NCBI GenBank assembly: GCA_030142905.1
Contig: JASJOG010000241.1
Coordinates: 404,981 to 468,980 of the forward strand
Reading direction: 5' to 3'
DNA length: 64,000 bases
Origin: Heliopora coerulea
Taxonomy: Eukaryota; Cnidaria; Anthozoa; Scleralcyonacea; Helioporidae
Shown here: positions 43,098 to 53,993 of the stretch, one piece after another
Layout: every line of letters begins with the position of its first letter
How positions within the stretch are numbered: position 1 is the stretch's first letter
Notes under the pieces: generated by a model
Databases searched by the model: none
The model's input: only the letters and a program-made list of their open reading frames with translations
Told to the model about the DNA's origin: nothing
Translations under genes and position numbers: made by a program

Positions 43098-44956
43098 CTA
43101 TGAAGAAGATCAAATTGTTAAAGGCTGTGGACAATGGACACAGCAAGCAGGTAACTTGGGATTATGTTGATACTAAGGTTAAATATCTTACCCGCTGTTC
43201 AACCTTCTCACTAGCTTTGTTATAAACACAGTATTTCACACGTCATGAATATGATTTTTTATTAATTCATCTAAAACTGTTTTGTGTCCAATTTACATTT
43301 TAACAATCTATCTTCAAAACAATAGTTTCAAAAGTTGAAAAAGCAACAACAACAAAAAAAAACATTTAAAAGGTACTTGGTACTATCAAGGAGCAATTTC
43401 AATGGTAATAGTATTTACTATGCTAATAGGAAAAATAATCAATAAAACACAATGAATTTAAATATTTCAACTCTATTCCAAAGTAATCAATTTAAAATCT
43501 CTGAGTATTCAACATAATAATTTATATAGATAAGGATTAGTTGTTACAAGAATAGCATATCATTAAAAATTTGCCAGCACCTTATGGAAAACATTTGCAC
43601 AAATATCCTGTCAGGTTTGTTAGGCTTTCATGATCCAATCACCAAAAATAAATTGACCATGCTGAGGTTGTGAATATTAAACTAAAAAAGGTTATGACTT
43701 TTGAATCTGTTTAAATGCAACCCTTCCTAAGGATATACTTTTGTCCAACTAGAGAAGAGGTTTATACTGTAGGTGATCTTGCACTTTTATGCCAAACTGT
43801 TGAAACTTTACCATTCCAACTTTTCACAGATAGGTAATATCTATTAATTAATAAAATTTATAATAATTTATGGAAATTCTTTTCTTTATTAGTATTTTTC
43901 CTGTAACACTAGAACAAAGAAAATTGGTCTGTAAGTATGTTTGAAGCCTTTAGAACTATAAGAGCTTCAACACATACATCTTAAACATTTGAAATGGCAT
44001 GCAGCAGAGCAATATTTATATATCTAATACGCTTTAACAGACTATGTATTGTACTTGAACATCTTTCAATTGTTTAAAATAATCACAAAATTTTGTTTAA
44101 ACATGTTCAATCTGTACAATGTTTTTCTACCCATGAATAACTTTGCTTTTATCTATGCCAAACATACAGCAACACTTTTTTCTTACTAATAAATTGTCAT
44201 GAAGAAGTATCACCTAATTTCACAATTAACTTTAGTGTAACTTCCACATGCTACCTTTGAGAAAACTATGGTTTTTCTGCACATTCTTACCAAATTATGT
44301 ACTTTAAAAAAATCGGGGTGTTTTATTTAATTCAAGAAGAGCAAAGGCTAAAATACTCCATTTTTGTCAACCATGGTCAAAACATCAAACCACTCACTAG
44401 CTTGTTTCCATGGCTAATTCTAATTTTGACATTCTCAAAGGATTAAAGAAACCTGTCAGATCATAAGGCAACAAGCTCAACGTTGTCTTGACGTGCAACA
44501 CAGAGGCGCCAAAGCTACAGCAAATATTCTACAGAAGTAATCTTGTATAATCTTTCCTCCAATATTTCATTGTTACTGGTATAATCAAGCTTTTCAACCT
44601 ACAACTCATCAACTACAGTGACAGAATTACCTAACTGTGTGTCGAAAATTACAAATTTGAATAGCATGAGGAAAAAATGCAGCATTAACCGACCTTCCAA
44701 GTAATTATCATTTAAAGGAATGTTGACATAATTTGGTCAACGTACAACACGAAAAAAAGAAGAACAACGTGTCGTTTTAGCTACGTCCAGAACACAACTC
44801 AAGCCAGAAGTCCTCCCACTTGATAAATCCAAAATGCCTTAACTACGTCTCCTTAAAGACTCCCTATTCCTTTCAACAGAAAGCCCAGTTTACTAGCAAA
44901 ATAAATTACCCCTTTGTTTAGTTAAAGAATATTCAATTACATCATACCCAACTGAC
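43098..44956 (-). other. intron 1 of the SLK-like kinase
   Basis: 1859 bp, GT at 44956-44955 and AG at 43099-43098 on the minus strand. AT-rich; I see no insert with recognisable ends. Confidence 0.75.
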
Positions 44957-45106
44957 CTTATAAACCTTTCCAAAACTTCCATCCCCAAGCTCTCCCTCAG
45001 TTTCCCATACACTTGTAGGATCTACATCCAAAGTAATATTCGGATATTCCTTCTTCTTCTTGGTCTTGGTGAAACTGAATGGAAAGATATTCTTCCAAAA
45101 CGACAT
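44957..45106 (-). CDS. SLK/STK10-like STE20 kinase, coding exon 1
   Basis: Exactly 50 codons from the first ATG to the donor AAG|GTCAGT. The peptide starts MSFWKNIFPFSFTKTKKKKE, then DPTSVWETEGELGDGSFGKV and YK. The N-terminal MSF-, basic KTKKKK run and D-x-x-x-W-E-x-x-GELGDG-FGKVYK glycine loop are hallmarks of SLK/LOK kinases, and the exon boundary falls right after KVYK. This frame is the biological one; a longer frame on the same strand (45179-44997) is a shadow. The start is the natural one because it reproduces the family N-terminus. Upstream is GC-richer sequence that may hold the promoter. Confidence 0.88.
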
Positions 45107-45595
45107 TCTTTAAGGTTTCACACGGTCTTTGCACTGTTTTCAGCAGGCTTGACTTCCTCACAGCAATATCCCTCTCCAATTTGCAAAAACAGAAAGACCA
45201 GAAGATTTATGAATTGCAGATCCCTTAAGCTTTACGGCCTATTTTGTTTTCCTCAGTAAATTAGCCATTTGAGCGGAATTTATAAACACATTTTCGTCCA
45301 AAGGGAGTAAACTCAGCCATTTCCCTCACTTCCTCCTGATCTCCTTCCTTTTTCCACCGAGACGTCACTCTTTCCAAGCTTCCCCGCCTTGAAATTTTTT
45401 CAGCTCTTACTGCATTACCACCATTATTCAAACGAGCAAGTTTTCTTTGACCAGTTTTTCCCTGACAAGCTTAATTTGCTCGTGTGTATGAAAAAATTTA
45501 ACAAGTTTCACTTAACAAGTCGCCTTTTTCAAAAGCTGGTATGACCTCCTTATGAGCAAGGCGCCTTGTCACGGAAAACTTGGTCGTTTTTACGG
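45107..45595. other. upstream region of the kinase, possible promoter/5' UTR
   Basis: No coding sequence recognised. Given the kinase start at 45106 on the minus strand, its promoter and leader are expected here, but I see no motif that pins down a start site. Confidence 0.35.
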
Positions 45596-45598
45596 CGC

Positions 45599-45710
45599 TT
45601 AACCCATTAAGGGGCAAGGGCTTACTTCAGTATTTTACTCTGCATGGCTAACGCGAGCGGACTTTACTCGTCATATGGATGCACGAGACTTGAGCGTTAA
45701 GGGGTTGATC
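45599..45710. repeat. interspersed repeat, copy 3 (inverse)
   Basis: TTAACCCATTAAGGGGC, ATTTTACTCTGCATGGCTAA and GAGCGTTAAGGGGTTGA lie within 110 bp. The ends are short inverted repeats, and the middle is the reverse complement of the AGTAAAAT/TTAGCCAGA blocks at 2041-2165 and 3556-3680. Confidence 0.5.
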
Positions 45711-45853
45711 ACCACAACATCAGTTTTATGGCATAGAGCCAAAACACAGAGATTCAGTTTTAGTGCCGCTAGCAAGGTTGAAAATATAAGAGGGCGGAAA
45801 ATTTGCATATTATAATTTTCTAATTTGCAGTTCATAAATATGCGTATTCTGTT

Positions 45854-47266
45854 CAGGGATGGATCTAGCAAATTTGGTGAGGGTTTCCGAGGGCCGCAGG
45901 CGCGAGAACTGTAGGGGGATCCAGGGGCATGCCGCCCGGAAAATTCTGAAATTCTAGATGCTCAGAAATACAATTTCCTGCATTTTCTGAAGACGTTTCA
46001 TGAAAACATGCAGGTACCTTCATTCCTCAAATTGTACCATTTTAGCATCACATCCTTCAATAGGTATACTGTACAAACCTAGGAGGCCACAATTTTCCAA
46101 GGATAGTGTTTCACAAATCACTTTTGCAGCACAAAGGTTGCAAAACTGATTGATGGAGTACCTGCACGAAAGTTTCATCACAAATTGCTGCACCATAGCT
46201 TGGTTCAGGTGGATCTCATACCCAAGCTTAGCTAGAGGTGCATACGAATACTTCAAAATTTTGAACTAATTCAAAATTGACTTCAGTGGCTTGATAGAAT
46301 TGCAAAATGGCAGGTAGGAAGGCTGATTAGCTCAAAATTATCTTCATACAACAGCAGAATGGCAGGAAGGATGGCTAGTTAGTTCAAAATCATCTTGATA
46401 TCACTGCGGAATGGTAGGTAGGAAGGCTGATTACTTTAAAATTATCTTCATACAACAGCCGAATGGCAGGTAGGAAGGCTAAATAGTTTAAAATTATCTT
46501 GATACCACTGCAGAATGGCAGGAAGGAAGACTGATTAGTTCAAAATTATCTTGATACAACAGCAGAATGGCAGGTAGGATGGCTAAATACATGTAGTTCA
46601 AAATTAACTTGACAGAGCTGAAGAATTGCAGGTAGGATGGCCAAATAGTTTGAAATCATTTGATAGCAGTGGGAAGTGCACTAGCCATTCATACCTGAAC
46701 CGTCGATGTTTTCCATCACTCTCAGACGTCGGTGGAAAGAGAAAGAGCTGGTCAGGTTTCCAGACATTCTGAATAAAGTGCAATTTTTCTGCCGGAGAAA
46801 ATCGGCCAATTGTCGCGTAAAAGACGTAAAATATCAAAAGAACAATCTTTTTTGGAGTAGTCCACGCGCAGCCTTATTGTAGCACTAATCGATGATGGGT
46901 TTGCGATGGGTTCACTTTAATTAATTCAAGGTGCTTGACCAACATTAAAATACAGTTTCGATGAGTTCACTTTAGTTGCCTGTGAGGTTTTAGCCAATAA
47001 TATGAAGTTTCGATGGGTTTCCGTGGGCTTCACGCAAGAAGCACTGGTTTCCGAGTTTCTACGCGATGGCTCGCGGCATACGCGAATCCTCCACGCTCGT
47101 TCGGTTCGATTTTGCGGTTAATTCCACCAAATTTGGCGTGCCGGTTGTGCCAGAGGGACAAGCGATAATAAACACAATAATAGCAAATACATTGTACATG
47201 CTCATTTTTTTAGGAAAATTTGATAGGTTTCCGGAAACGCAGTAAACTGGTCTGGATCCATCCCTG
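45854..47266. mobile_element. non-autonomous hAT-like element (1.4 kb)
   Basis: Left end CAGGGATGGATCTAGC and right end GGTCTGGATCCATCCCTG are inverted repeats of the common CAGGGATGGATC hAT type. The interior has no transposase and contains a 52-bp minisatellite. An exact 8-bp target duplication is not visible. Confidence 0.7.
46275..46660. repeat. 52-bp minisatellite, seven units
   Basis: CAGGTAGG/CAGGAAGG/TAGGTAGG recurs at 46311, 46363, 46415, 46467, 46519 and 46571, exactly 52 bp apart, and at 46629 after a 6-bp insertion. Units read GCAGAATGGCAGGTAGGAAG, GCTGATTAGTTCAAAATTAT, CTTGATACAACA. Two variants (TAGG and AAGG) partly alternate along the array. Confidence 0.93.
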
Positions 47267-47285
47267 ATAACGCATAAGAGACAAA

Positions 47286-48255
47286 TAGTTGAGACATTTA
47301 TCATGCTTTATGATATTGTTAAGATGAGGGTTGAATTTTAAACTTTGTTAGAATATGAATCTACAACTCACCTCTCACCGCTATCAACCTTGAGTATTTT
47401 GGCAGATCATTAATTTCAAAGTCTTCACTCACTGTAACAGCAGGTTTCGCGAACTATCGCATATTTGCGGTTCAAGGTTGTCTTACACGCCATATATTCC
47501 GGTCTCGTTTTGAACTTTTCTTGGTAACAGAATCCGTTATAGCGGTATGGATGACTGGAGAGCATTTGAACTTTCTAATGGGTTGCTTAATTCGAAAATG
47601 TCAGAAACTAGATCATAGTATGTCCTAGATCAAGCAAGAACAGAAATCGCTGTAAGTTCTGACGTGCATGTCTGCTTGGATTGATCTGAAGCAAGTTCGT
47701 GTAGGATTCAAATTTTTGTTCATTTTTTTTCTTGCATTTGTTCACCAATGCTAGCTGTTCAAGTTAATTGGTTTAGAAACTACATTCTTCGCTAGAAAAT
47801 TAGACACATTCTCCTTCTATGTAAACTCTCCTGGTTGGGCTCCCATCAACGAACTCCATGCACGGACACTGGTTTGTAATACTTTGCTGTTTCATTTGGC
47901 CCAGGTTTAACTATTTCTGCTGACCCTAATCTGAGCATAACCTCCAACATCACCATGAATACTGATGATAAACTTACACAACAAAGAAGGAAAAGGCACA
48001 AGAACGTCAAAACTGTGCAACATTACGGGCATATTTTCGCCGCCATTTTTTGTGCCCTTTTCTAACGTGTAAAGTGTCATTTCCTTTCAACAAAACACGT
48101 TCTTCTCAGTAAGAAAATAAGCTCAAATACTGATAAGGTATTAGGGTGGGATTATCAGTGCTCATAAGGCAAAGTTTAAGAAATCTAATGAAATATGGAT
48201 CCCAAGTAATTTTATCATCTATGGTCCTAAATCTCTTTACTTTATGATGTTGCGG
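47286..48255. repeat. ~1 kb segmental duplication, copy 2
   Basis: The counterpart of 32528-33510 in direct orientation, 14.7 kb away. Near 47545 it contains an ATG-initiated frame, MDDWRAFELSNGLLNSKMSE, whose codons align without indels to the exon-like frame of copy 1. Confidence 0.85.
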
Positions 48256-48259
48256 TGTA

Positions 48260-49405
48260 AAGCAACGCAAAATGTTAGCAATAAATTTTTATACATTTGA
48301 AAATTCGTCATGTCATACCTTAAAGTCATTTCCTGGGCACTAATATTCGTCTTTCAATCAAGATTTTAGTATATCTGCCATATCCATCCAAATTTTATTA
48401 TTTAGTTGAGTGTTATACCAGAACGAGCGAAGGACCAACAGTGCCAGTTGGACTGAGAATCTAGGAATAGCGGAAGAGTTCAACTTTGAAGGTAATCGTG
48501 CTTATTTTGTAATTTTTCTGGAGGTTTTTAAATTCTGTTGGTGTTTAAATGATTCAAGTGTTCGCTGTTGTAATTAGGTTTGCTGTCATTGCATAGTAAA
48601 TGTTAACTTGATGTGAACTACACAAGTGATCATTACCAATGCAATTCGAGTACTGTCCCTGATGGTATGTCTGTTGCACAAGCCTACGCTAAAGATAGTG
48701 AACCATACTTTTGTATAACACCCAGTGCCTTATTTCTTTTGCACGAGTATTGTTTTAAAGTCATGTTTGTCCTTTATCCCAGTTTATTCTTCGTATACAT
48801 TCACATCAGTTAACAAGTACTTTAGCTGCAGATCCTTCATGAGTTTATCCCCTGCATAATACTTCTTTGTTGAAATCTACATTCCGTATAATATGAAACA
48901 GTAGGGAGTTTAAGCAAGCCAGTAGGGCGACTCCGTTTAACAACGTAGATTAATTTTTCAGCATTTCGTTAACATTGTAATCAACTCTCTAAATTATTTT
49001 TACTCCTCTGAAACCTTCCTCAGAAGCTCTGATCTTCTTGTAAAGACCGTAATTTAAACCACCAAATATCTTCCACGCACAATGTGCCATCGTCGCCATG
49101 AAATCACAGAAATGCTCTGGACGATGTATTGTACAAAAGTAGGGCGGCTTTGAAAATACACTTGGGACGTCAATGTGATTAATTCCTTTTTTGAATGAAA
49201 CTTTCTATTGTATGAACACGTTGCCGTAGTGTTTGCATAAACTCCCCAGTAACTTTTTGCGATATTTGTCTTTTATCTGTTTTAATCTTCGTCAACGGTT
49301 GTCATTTTTCATTTAACAATATCTGAGCCGATTGTTTCCAATTAAAATATAAGAACACATCCCGTTTGCATTTACAGGATTAAATCGAAAATCGACATTT
49401 TTCCT
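48260..49405. other. no gene recognised
   Basis: A good donor, GAAG|GTAATC, near 48491 follows a short non-repetitive stretch and could end a 5' leader exon of an LRR-type gene, but nothing confirms it. Confidence 0.35.
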
Positions 49406-49410
49406 ACACG

Positions 49411-49657
49411 ATGTTCGTAGAGTTTTGCAAACTTGGTGATACTGTTAAAATTAAAGAAGGTACTATAACATTTTTAATGAGAAGAGGTCTTGAAAATACG
49501 CGACACTTTGACCCCGAACATTTTCAAGTGTTCAAACAATGATCATAGTGGAGAAGTGATTGACCTAAGAGCTATCTGTGTTTCGGAAGAATCTATTTCT
49601 TCGGAAGTTTTAAACAATCCACAAGTCAAGAAAATTCTGCTTTTTCATCGAGGTTGA
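49411..49657 (+). pseudogene. remnant similar to the LRR gene N-terminus
   Basis: A 43-codon frame from ATG 49411 ends at a TGA. In another frame NDHSGEVIDLRAICVSEESI, SSEVLNNPQVKKILLFHRG follows and stops at 49657. The second piece aligns with residues 20-60 of the LRR protein at 54049 (QNDGVTVIDLRPAGYLKETI, then LRFKNVMKLILCHEN), sharing ND, VIDLR, a charged E-I, and V-K-IL-H. It looks like the start of a decayed paralogue lying 4.6 kb upstream in the same orientation. Confidence 0.55.
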
Positions 49658-49659
49658 TC

Positions 49660-52080
49660 AGGGTAGCATACCAATCGCTGATTTGTGTTGAAATAATTCA
49701 CATGAGTATGTTAGATTATTAACCTTTTTGAAATGGAGGACAAGAAAGGTTAATACAAATTAATTGAGTTGTAGCGCTCATTCTGTACTATCACAATTTG
49801 TTGAAATGCCCTGAGTTATCTTCGTTTCATCCAATCCGGTTTCTTTACTTATTTCTATTTCAAAATCTTCTTCTAACAATTGAAACAGAGCTACTATGTT
49901 TTTTTGTTTGTTATCAGCCGACATTCTATGATATTATATGATATACTGCACCAGTAAACAAATGACGAGGGCATTTGCAACAGGTATGGGCAGGTGTAGT
50001 GAGAGGACCGAGTTTCACTGCAAACTCGTTACGATACAAATTTGTGACAAAAAATCGGTGAGTGCAATCGTAGATTTAGCTGTTGGTGTCATTTTGTACG
50101 GCTATTGGTTCCTGTGTTGCTCACTGCACCTCGAAAACTCATATTCGTTTAGCTTAGCCATTCGTCGTATTTTACTTCAAGGTAAGCCAATGAAGTGTTT
50201 AAAGTAAGCAAGAGAAGTGTTGTACATGTACCTTCTTCTCTAGACGGCTTAAAGATCTTCAAAACGTGCATTATTTTGCCAGTTTAAAATAAAAGCTATG
50301 CTTTTGTTATGCATTCTGGCAATTAACCAGCGTAAACCAAACTGTAAATCGCTTGAACCTAAGGTGTACGACCGTGGTTTAGACGCTCTACGCGGAGATA
50401 AGCGTTAAAGTAGCATTTTCAAAAGCTGTCACTTAGTCTTTGTAGAGCGTTTTCGTGATTTCTGTTCTTACTCGAAACAACACTGTTGCTACGTGGACTG
50501 GACATGAAAACGCAACAAAATGTTTTGGTATTCAAATGCAAGCGTATCCGTGTAGAGGCTGCCTGAAATGAGACGTGTGAATCCATTTATGTGTAGCTTA
50601 GTTCAAATATAAATAACTCTTACTTTCTTATCAGACATGAATTATAGTCAGGGAGAATGAAATGAGATGAATAAATCGGACTTTTGACAAGTTTAGTTGA
50701 AGTGGTCCCGGTGTTAGCTATGAGAAGTTTTTCAAGGTTTAATTAACCTTTCGTTTGTGGAACGCCAACCTCAGTCTTGTGTCTTAAACCACGAAAGCAA
50801 GGCTATAAGAGCAAAAGTGTTCCATAGACTTAGTTGTTTAAAAGTTGGAGAACGAATGGGTTCAAGTTTATAATGCAAAATATTCTACTTCTAAAAAAAA
50901 ATTTAAACTGATGAACGATATAATGAAGCTTAGCAATGAAGACGAAGTTACTCGAGCATTCTTTCAAGAACTCCCATCCTGAGTATTTAAAAAAAACCAA
51001 TCTTAAATTCCTTAGTTCACCCGTGACTGAGATTATAAAGTGACTTGCGCTTGTGTGGGCAGCACATTGATAAGAAACAGTAATAATATAAATACCTCCT
51101 CCAAATGAGAACAGGAATGCCTCAACTTCTTCAGGAAACCAGTCTAAGTAAAGTATATGTTTGCATGTGAATTTAAAAGCCTGCTTTCCGTGTACTCGTT
51201 AACTGTGTTGGTGTCCCATATTGTTGCAGACGTCCTCGGTTGAAAAGTGTCGTAGTGAAATCACAGCATGTCCTTTGCAATATTTCCATTTAAAAACTTG
51301 AATCTCGAGCTGTCTTTACCATTTGTTTAGATAGACGCAGGCTCAATCTGCACACTCACTATCGACACGTAGCTGGCGAGCACAATGAAATCGGGCTAAA
51401 CCAGAGAAGCTTAGTGTCAAGTAAATATCTTGTTTATGTAATCTTTTAGGTGATTATTTTTCCTTAATACTCAATTTTTCCAAGACGCACGCTTGCAAGT
51501 TATGCTAATAAAGAATCAAGTAATGAAATCTCCGTAGCACATTCACCAGTTACTTTCCGGCTGGAGAACCAACTCTTCGGCAACGAAATAGCATTGGAAG
51601 AGAACACGATTGAGTGAAGGTTAATTCTTTTATTCTCGTTTATAAATATATTGAAATTAAGTATCGAAGGTGACAACTTTCATATGCGATCTTCTCTCGT
51701 ATAATCCATTTCTTTGTATGAGAAATACCTACTGAAGCTTCATTCGCATAATTTATGCGTCAAAGGCAACGAACATATCAAACTTCCGGTTAACATTTGC
51801 CTAAGGGTGTATTTCGTGACACGTCACGCTAATCCGGTCAGTCAAAAACCGTCTAATTTTCGAGGATTTTCTTCTTTTACCCGTATTTCGTTTCAATCAA
51901 TACCTCTGTTACCTGTAGTTTTTAAGATTTCGGTATATAAGGATTATATTCCACTGTATTTGAAGGTGATCAATAAAATATTTCGTTCGGATTTCTTACA
52001 CTTTTTGTGGGCGATCGAGTTGTCGCTAAGAGATGTTTGTATCACATTCACAGACCGCCCGTGGAGTTTGGGCCAAGAAC
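49660..52080. other. no gene recognised
   Basis: Several short plus-strand frames (for example 51714-52085) lack any recognisable domain or exon structure. Confidence 0.4.
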
Positions 52081-52253
52081 TCTAAAGCGCATGGTCGTGA
52101 ATAGATGTTACCGCGAAATATAAAAAGAGGAATAAATTTGGCGCAATTTGATGTGTAATACATGAGGGTTTGATTTTGTTTTGATTCGGGAAATGGGGCT
52201 GGAAGTTTACGCGCTGGTGATTTCGCGCTCGCTTACTTTTCATGTAGTCAGAG

Positions 52254-52766
52254 TTAACGCGCAGAGCGACTTTCCCGATGATACAAGCGATAGCGGAATA
52301 GTTCTGTTCTATCGTCAAATGAAACAGCCGAAGGCTTATTCAGTTTCTCAAAGCGAATAAAGGGAAAACTTGCTCCTTCGCCGAAAGGTCTCCACTCGTC
52401 ATACTCGGTGCTATACCCAACATAGTGGATTTTCATTCGCTTCTTTGTCTTGTCTACTTCAGTTACTATCACGTCGTAAAGATTATTATCCCTTTTGGAA
52501 GGTTTTCGTTTCTTTGATGCAAAATTTGATGAAACTTGGTCGATATATCGCGCTGGAACTTTCGATTCACGTTTTACACCACAGTCAACAATTTTGAAAT
52601 TCCATAAATAGCATGCAAACTCATTCGCAGTAAACAAAAATCTGTCCGTGCGAGACTGGGCGCTAGATATAGCAAATGTTCTCACATGTGTGGAATAAGT
52701 TTGATATGAATAACTTCTGTCATCTAGAGATTGAAATTTTTCGGAAGGCTGAAGACTAATTTTCAT
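52254..52766 (-). CDS. Tudor/chromo-barrel-like protein, single-exon ORF
   Basis: 170 aa. Residues 98-132 read DVIVTEVDKTKKRMKIHYVG, YSTEYDEWRPFGE: a beta-barrel pattern (V-V-E-VD-----+-KIHYVG--+-YDEWRP) typical of Tudor-knot/chromo-barrel domains, which bind methylated lysine or nucleic acid. The N-terminal part (FLFTANEFACYLWNFKIVDC) is unfamiliar, and a basic KKRKPSKRD linker precedes the barrel. The protein stops soon after (LYHRESRSAR), shorter than I would expect, and a second frame runs on at 52318-52082, so a frameshift near the end is possible. It could be a small gene, one exon of a larger one, or a pseudogene. The start is simply the first ATG. Confidence 0.5.
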   Translation of the reverse strand: MKISLQPSEKFQSLDDRSYSYQTYSTHVRTFAISSAQSRTDRFLFTANEFACYLWNFKIVDCGVKRESKVPARYIDQVSSNFASKKRKPSKRDNNLYDVIVTEVDKTKKRMKIHYVGYSTEYDEWRPFGEGASFPFIRFEKLNKPSAVSFDDRTELFRYRLYHRESRSAR

Positions 52767-52769
52767 GTC

Positions 52770-53990
52770 CTAATTTATTTTATAAGTACATTCATCGCCA
52801 ACTTGAATATTTATGTAGGTTTTGTCAGAAAAATGCAGATACGTTTGGCAACTGACTACGGAAACTTAGAAAGACTTCGAGGCTTGATTTGAAAAAACAA
52901 CTTTAGATTTTTCTTCAAAATGTTTGACTTTGTCTCAGCTTAAGAAAGTGTTATTTATAAAAGTGTTTTTGTGCAATTATTTGCTTCATAATGAAAGCAG
53001 TCAAAGGTTTGAATGATAGTTAGATTTCTCGTACTTTGGTATTTGGTTTCCTGCCAAATGCCCTCACCAATTTCTGACTTTTCAAATTGACATTGTAACA
53101 ACATGGAACAGCATGGGACCCTTTGCCTAGAGGGTGGTTACATACAGGAATTTTAAATCGGATAACCGACCCGAAATTTCGAGAGCTGTACTGAGGCATA
53201 AATTTTGGTCATGCTATCGCAAGGTAATTTTTTAAAGGGATTTCTTCACGAAATTGGGATGATATTTTTCAAGGAAGATTTAAGTTAGCTTGCGTTTCCA
53301 TTTCCGTTTTTAGCTAATATAAAACATTGAGAAATTTTTCATCAACACATGACACGTCGTTTTACTTCATTTTCATTTTTCGTTATGTTTTCATTTATTC
53401 CAACATGGATTCATGAAACATTACGGACAAAACTCCCATAATTATGCTGAGGATAGTATGTACTTCTTTGAAATGTATTTCTGAGAATTCAAAAAGCCCG
53501 GGAAAACCTGGAGAAATAAGACATTAGATTATAATATTGGACTGTTGGGAATTACCATTTGAACAAACAGATGCAGACGAAAATTGTAACACGTTTCCGA
53601 CTGATGAAATATTCTTTTGTTTTGTCTATCTAAAGTTCAAATGTTATAGTACTATCTACAACGTAAGTGGCCGTGTCAGTATACCCGACCTATATGCAAA
53701 CTTAAGACTGTGAGAAGTTCTTTTATTTCCAATACAATAGCGATGTTTAAATTACGTACGACGCAATATTTAACTGTCGATATTTTCGACTATTTTCATA
53801 TTAAAAATCACTGAAGCAGAGGACACTAATTAAAGAATTTAGGTATATCATAAGGATAATTTATGACATTTAATACAACTAGCCAAACAAAGTGTAGTGG
53901 GACTAAGCATTTCTTTTCTTATGCCCCAAGAACTATTATATAGTGAATATCTTCCGCATTCATCGATATGTCACTTTGAACAATTTCTTG
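52770..53990. other. no gene recognised; likely 5' region of the LRR gene
   Basis: AT-rich, ending in the acceptor CAATTTCTTGTAG at 53993, so at least part is an intron upstream of the first LRR coding exon. The matching leader exon is not identified. Confidence 0.45.
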
Positions 53991-53993
53991 TAG

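Noticed and set aside
44997..45179. 60-codon minus-strand ORF over the kinase exon
   Set aside because: Wrong frame; the kinase exon in the neighbouring frame explains the sequence.
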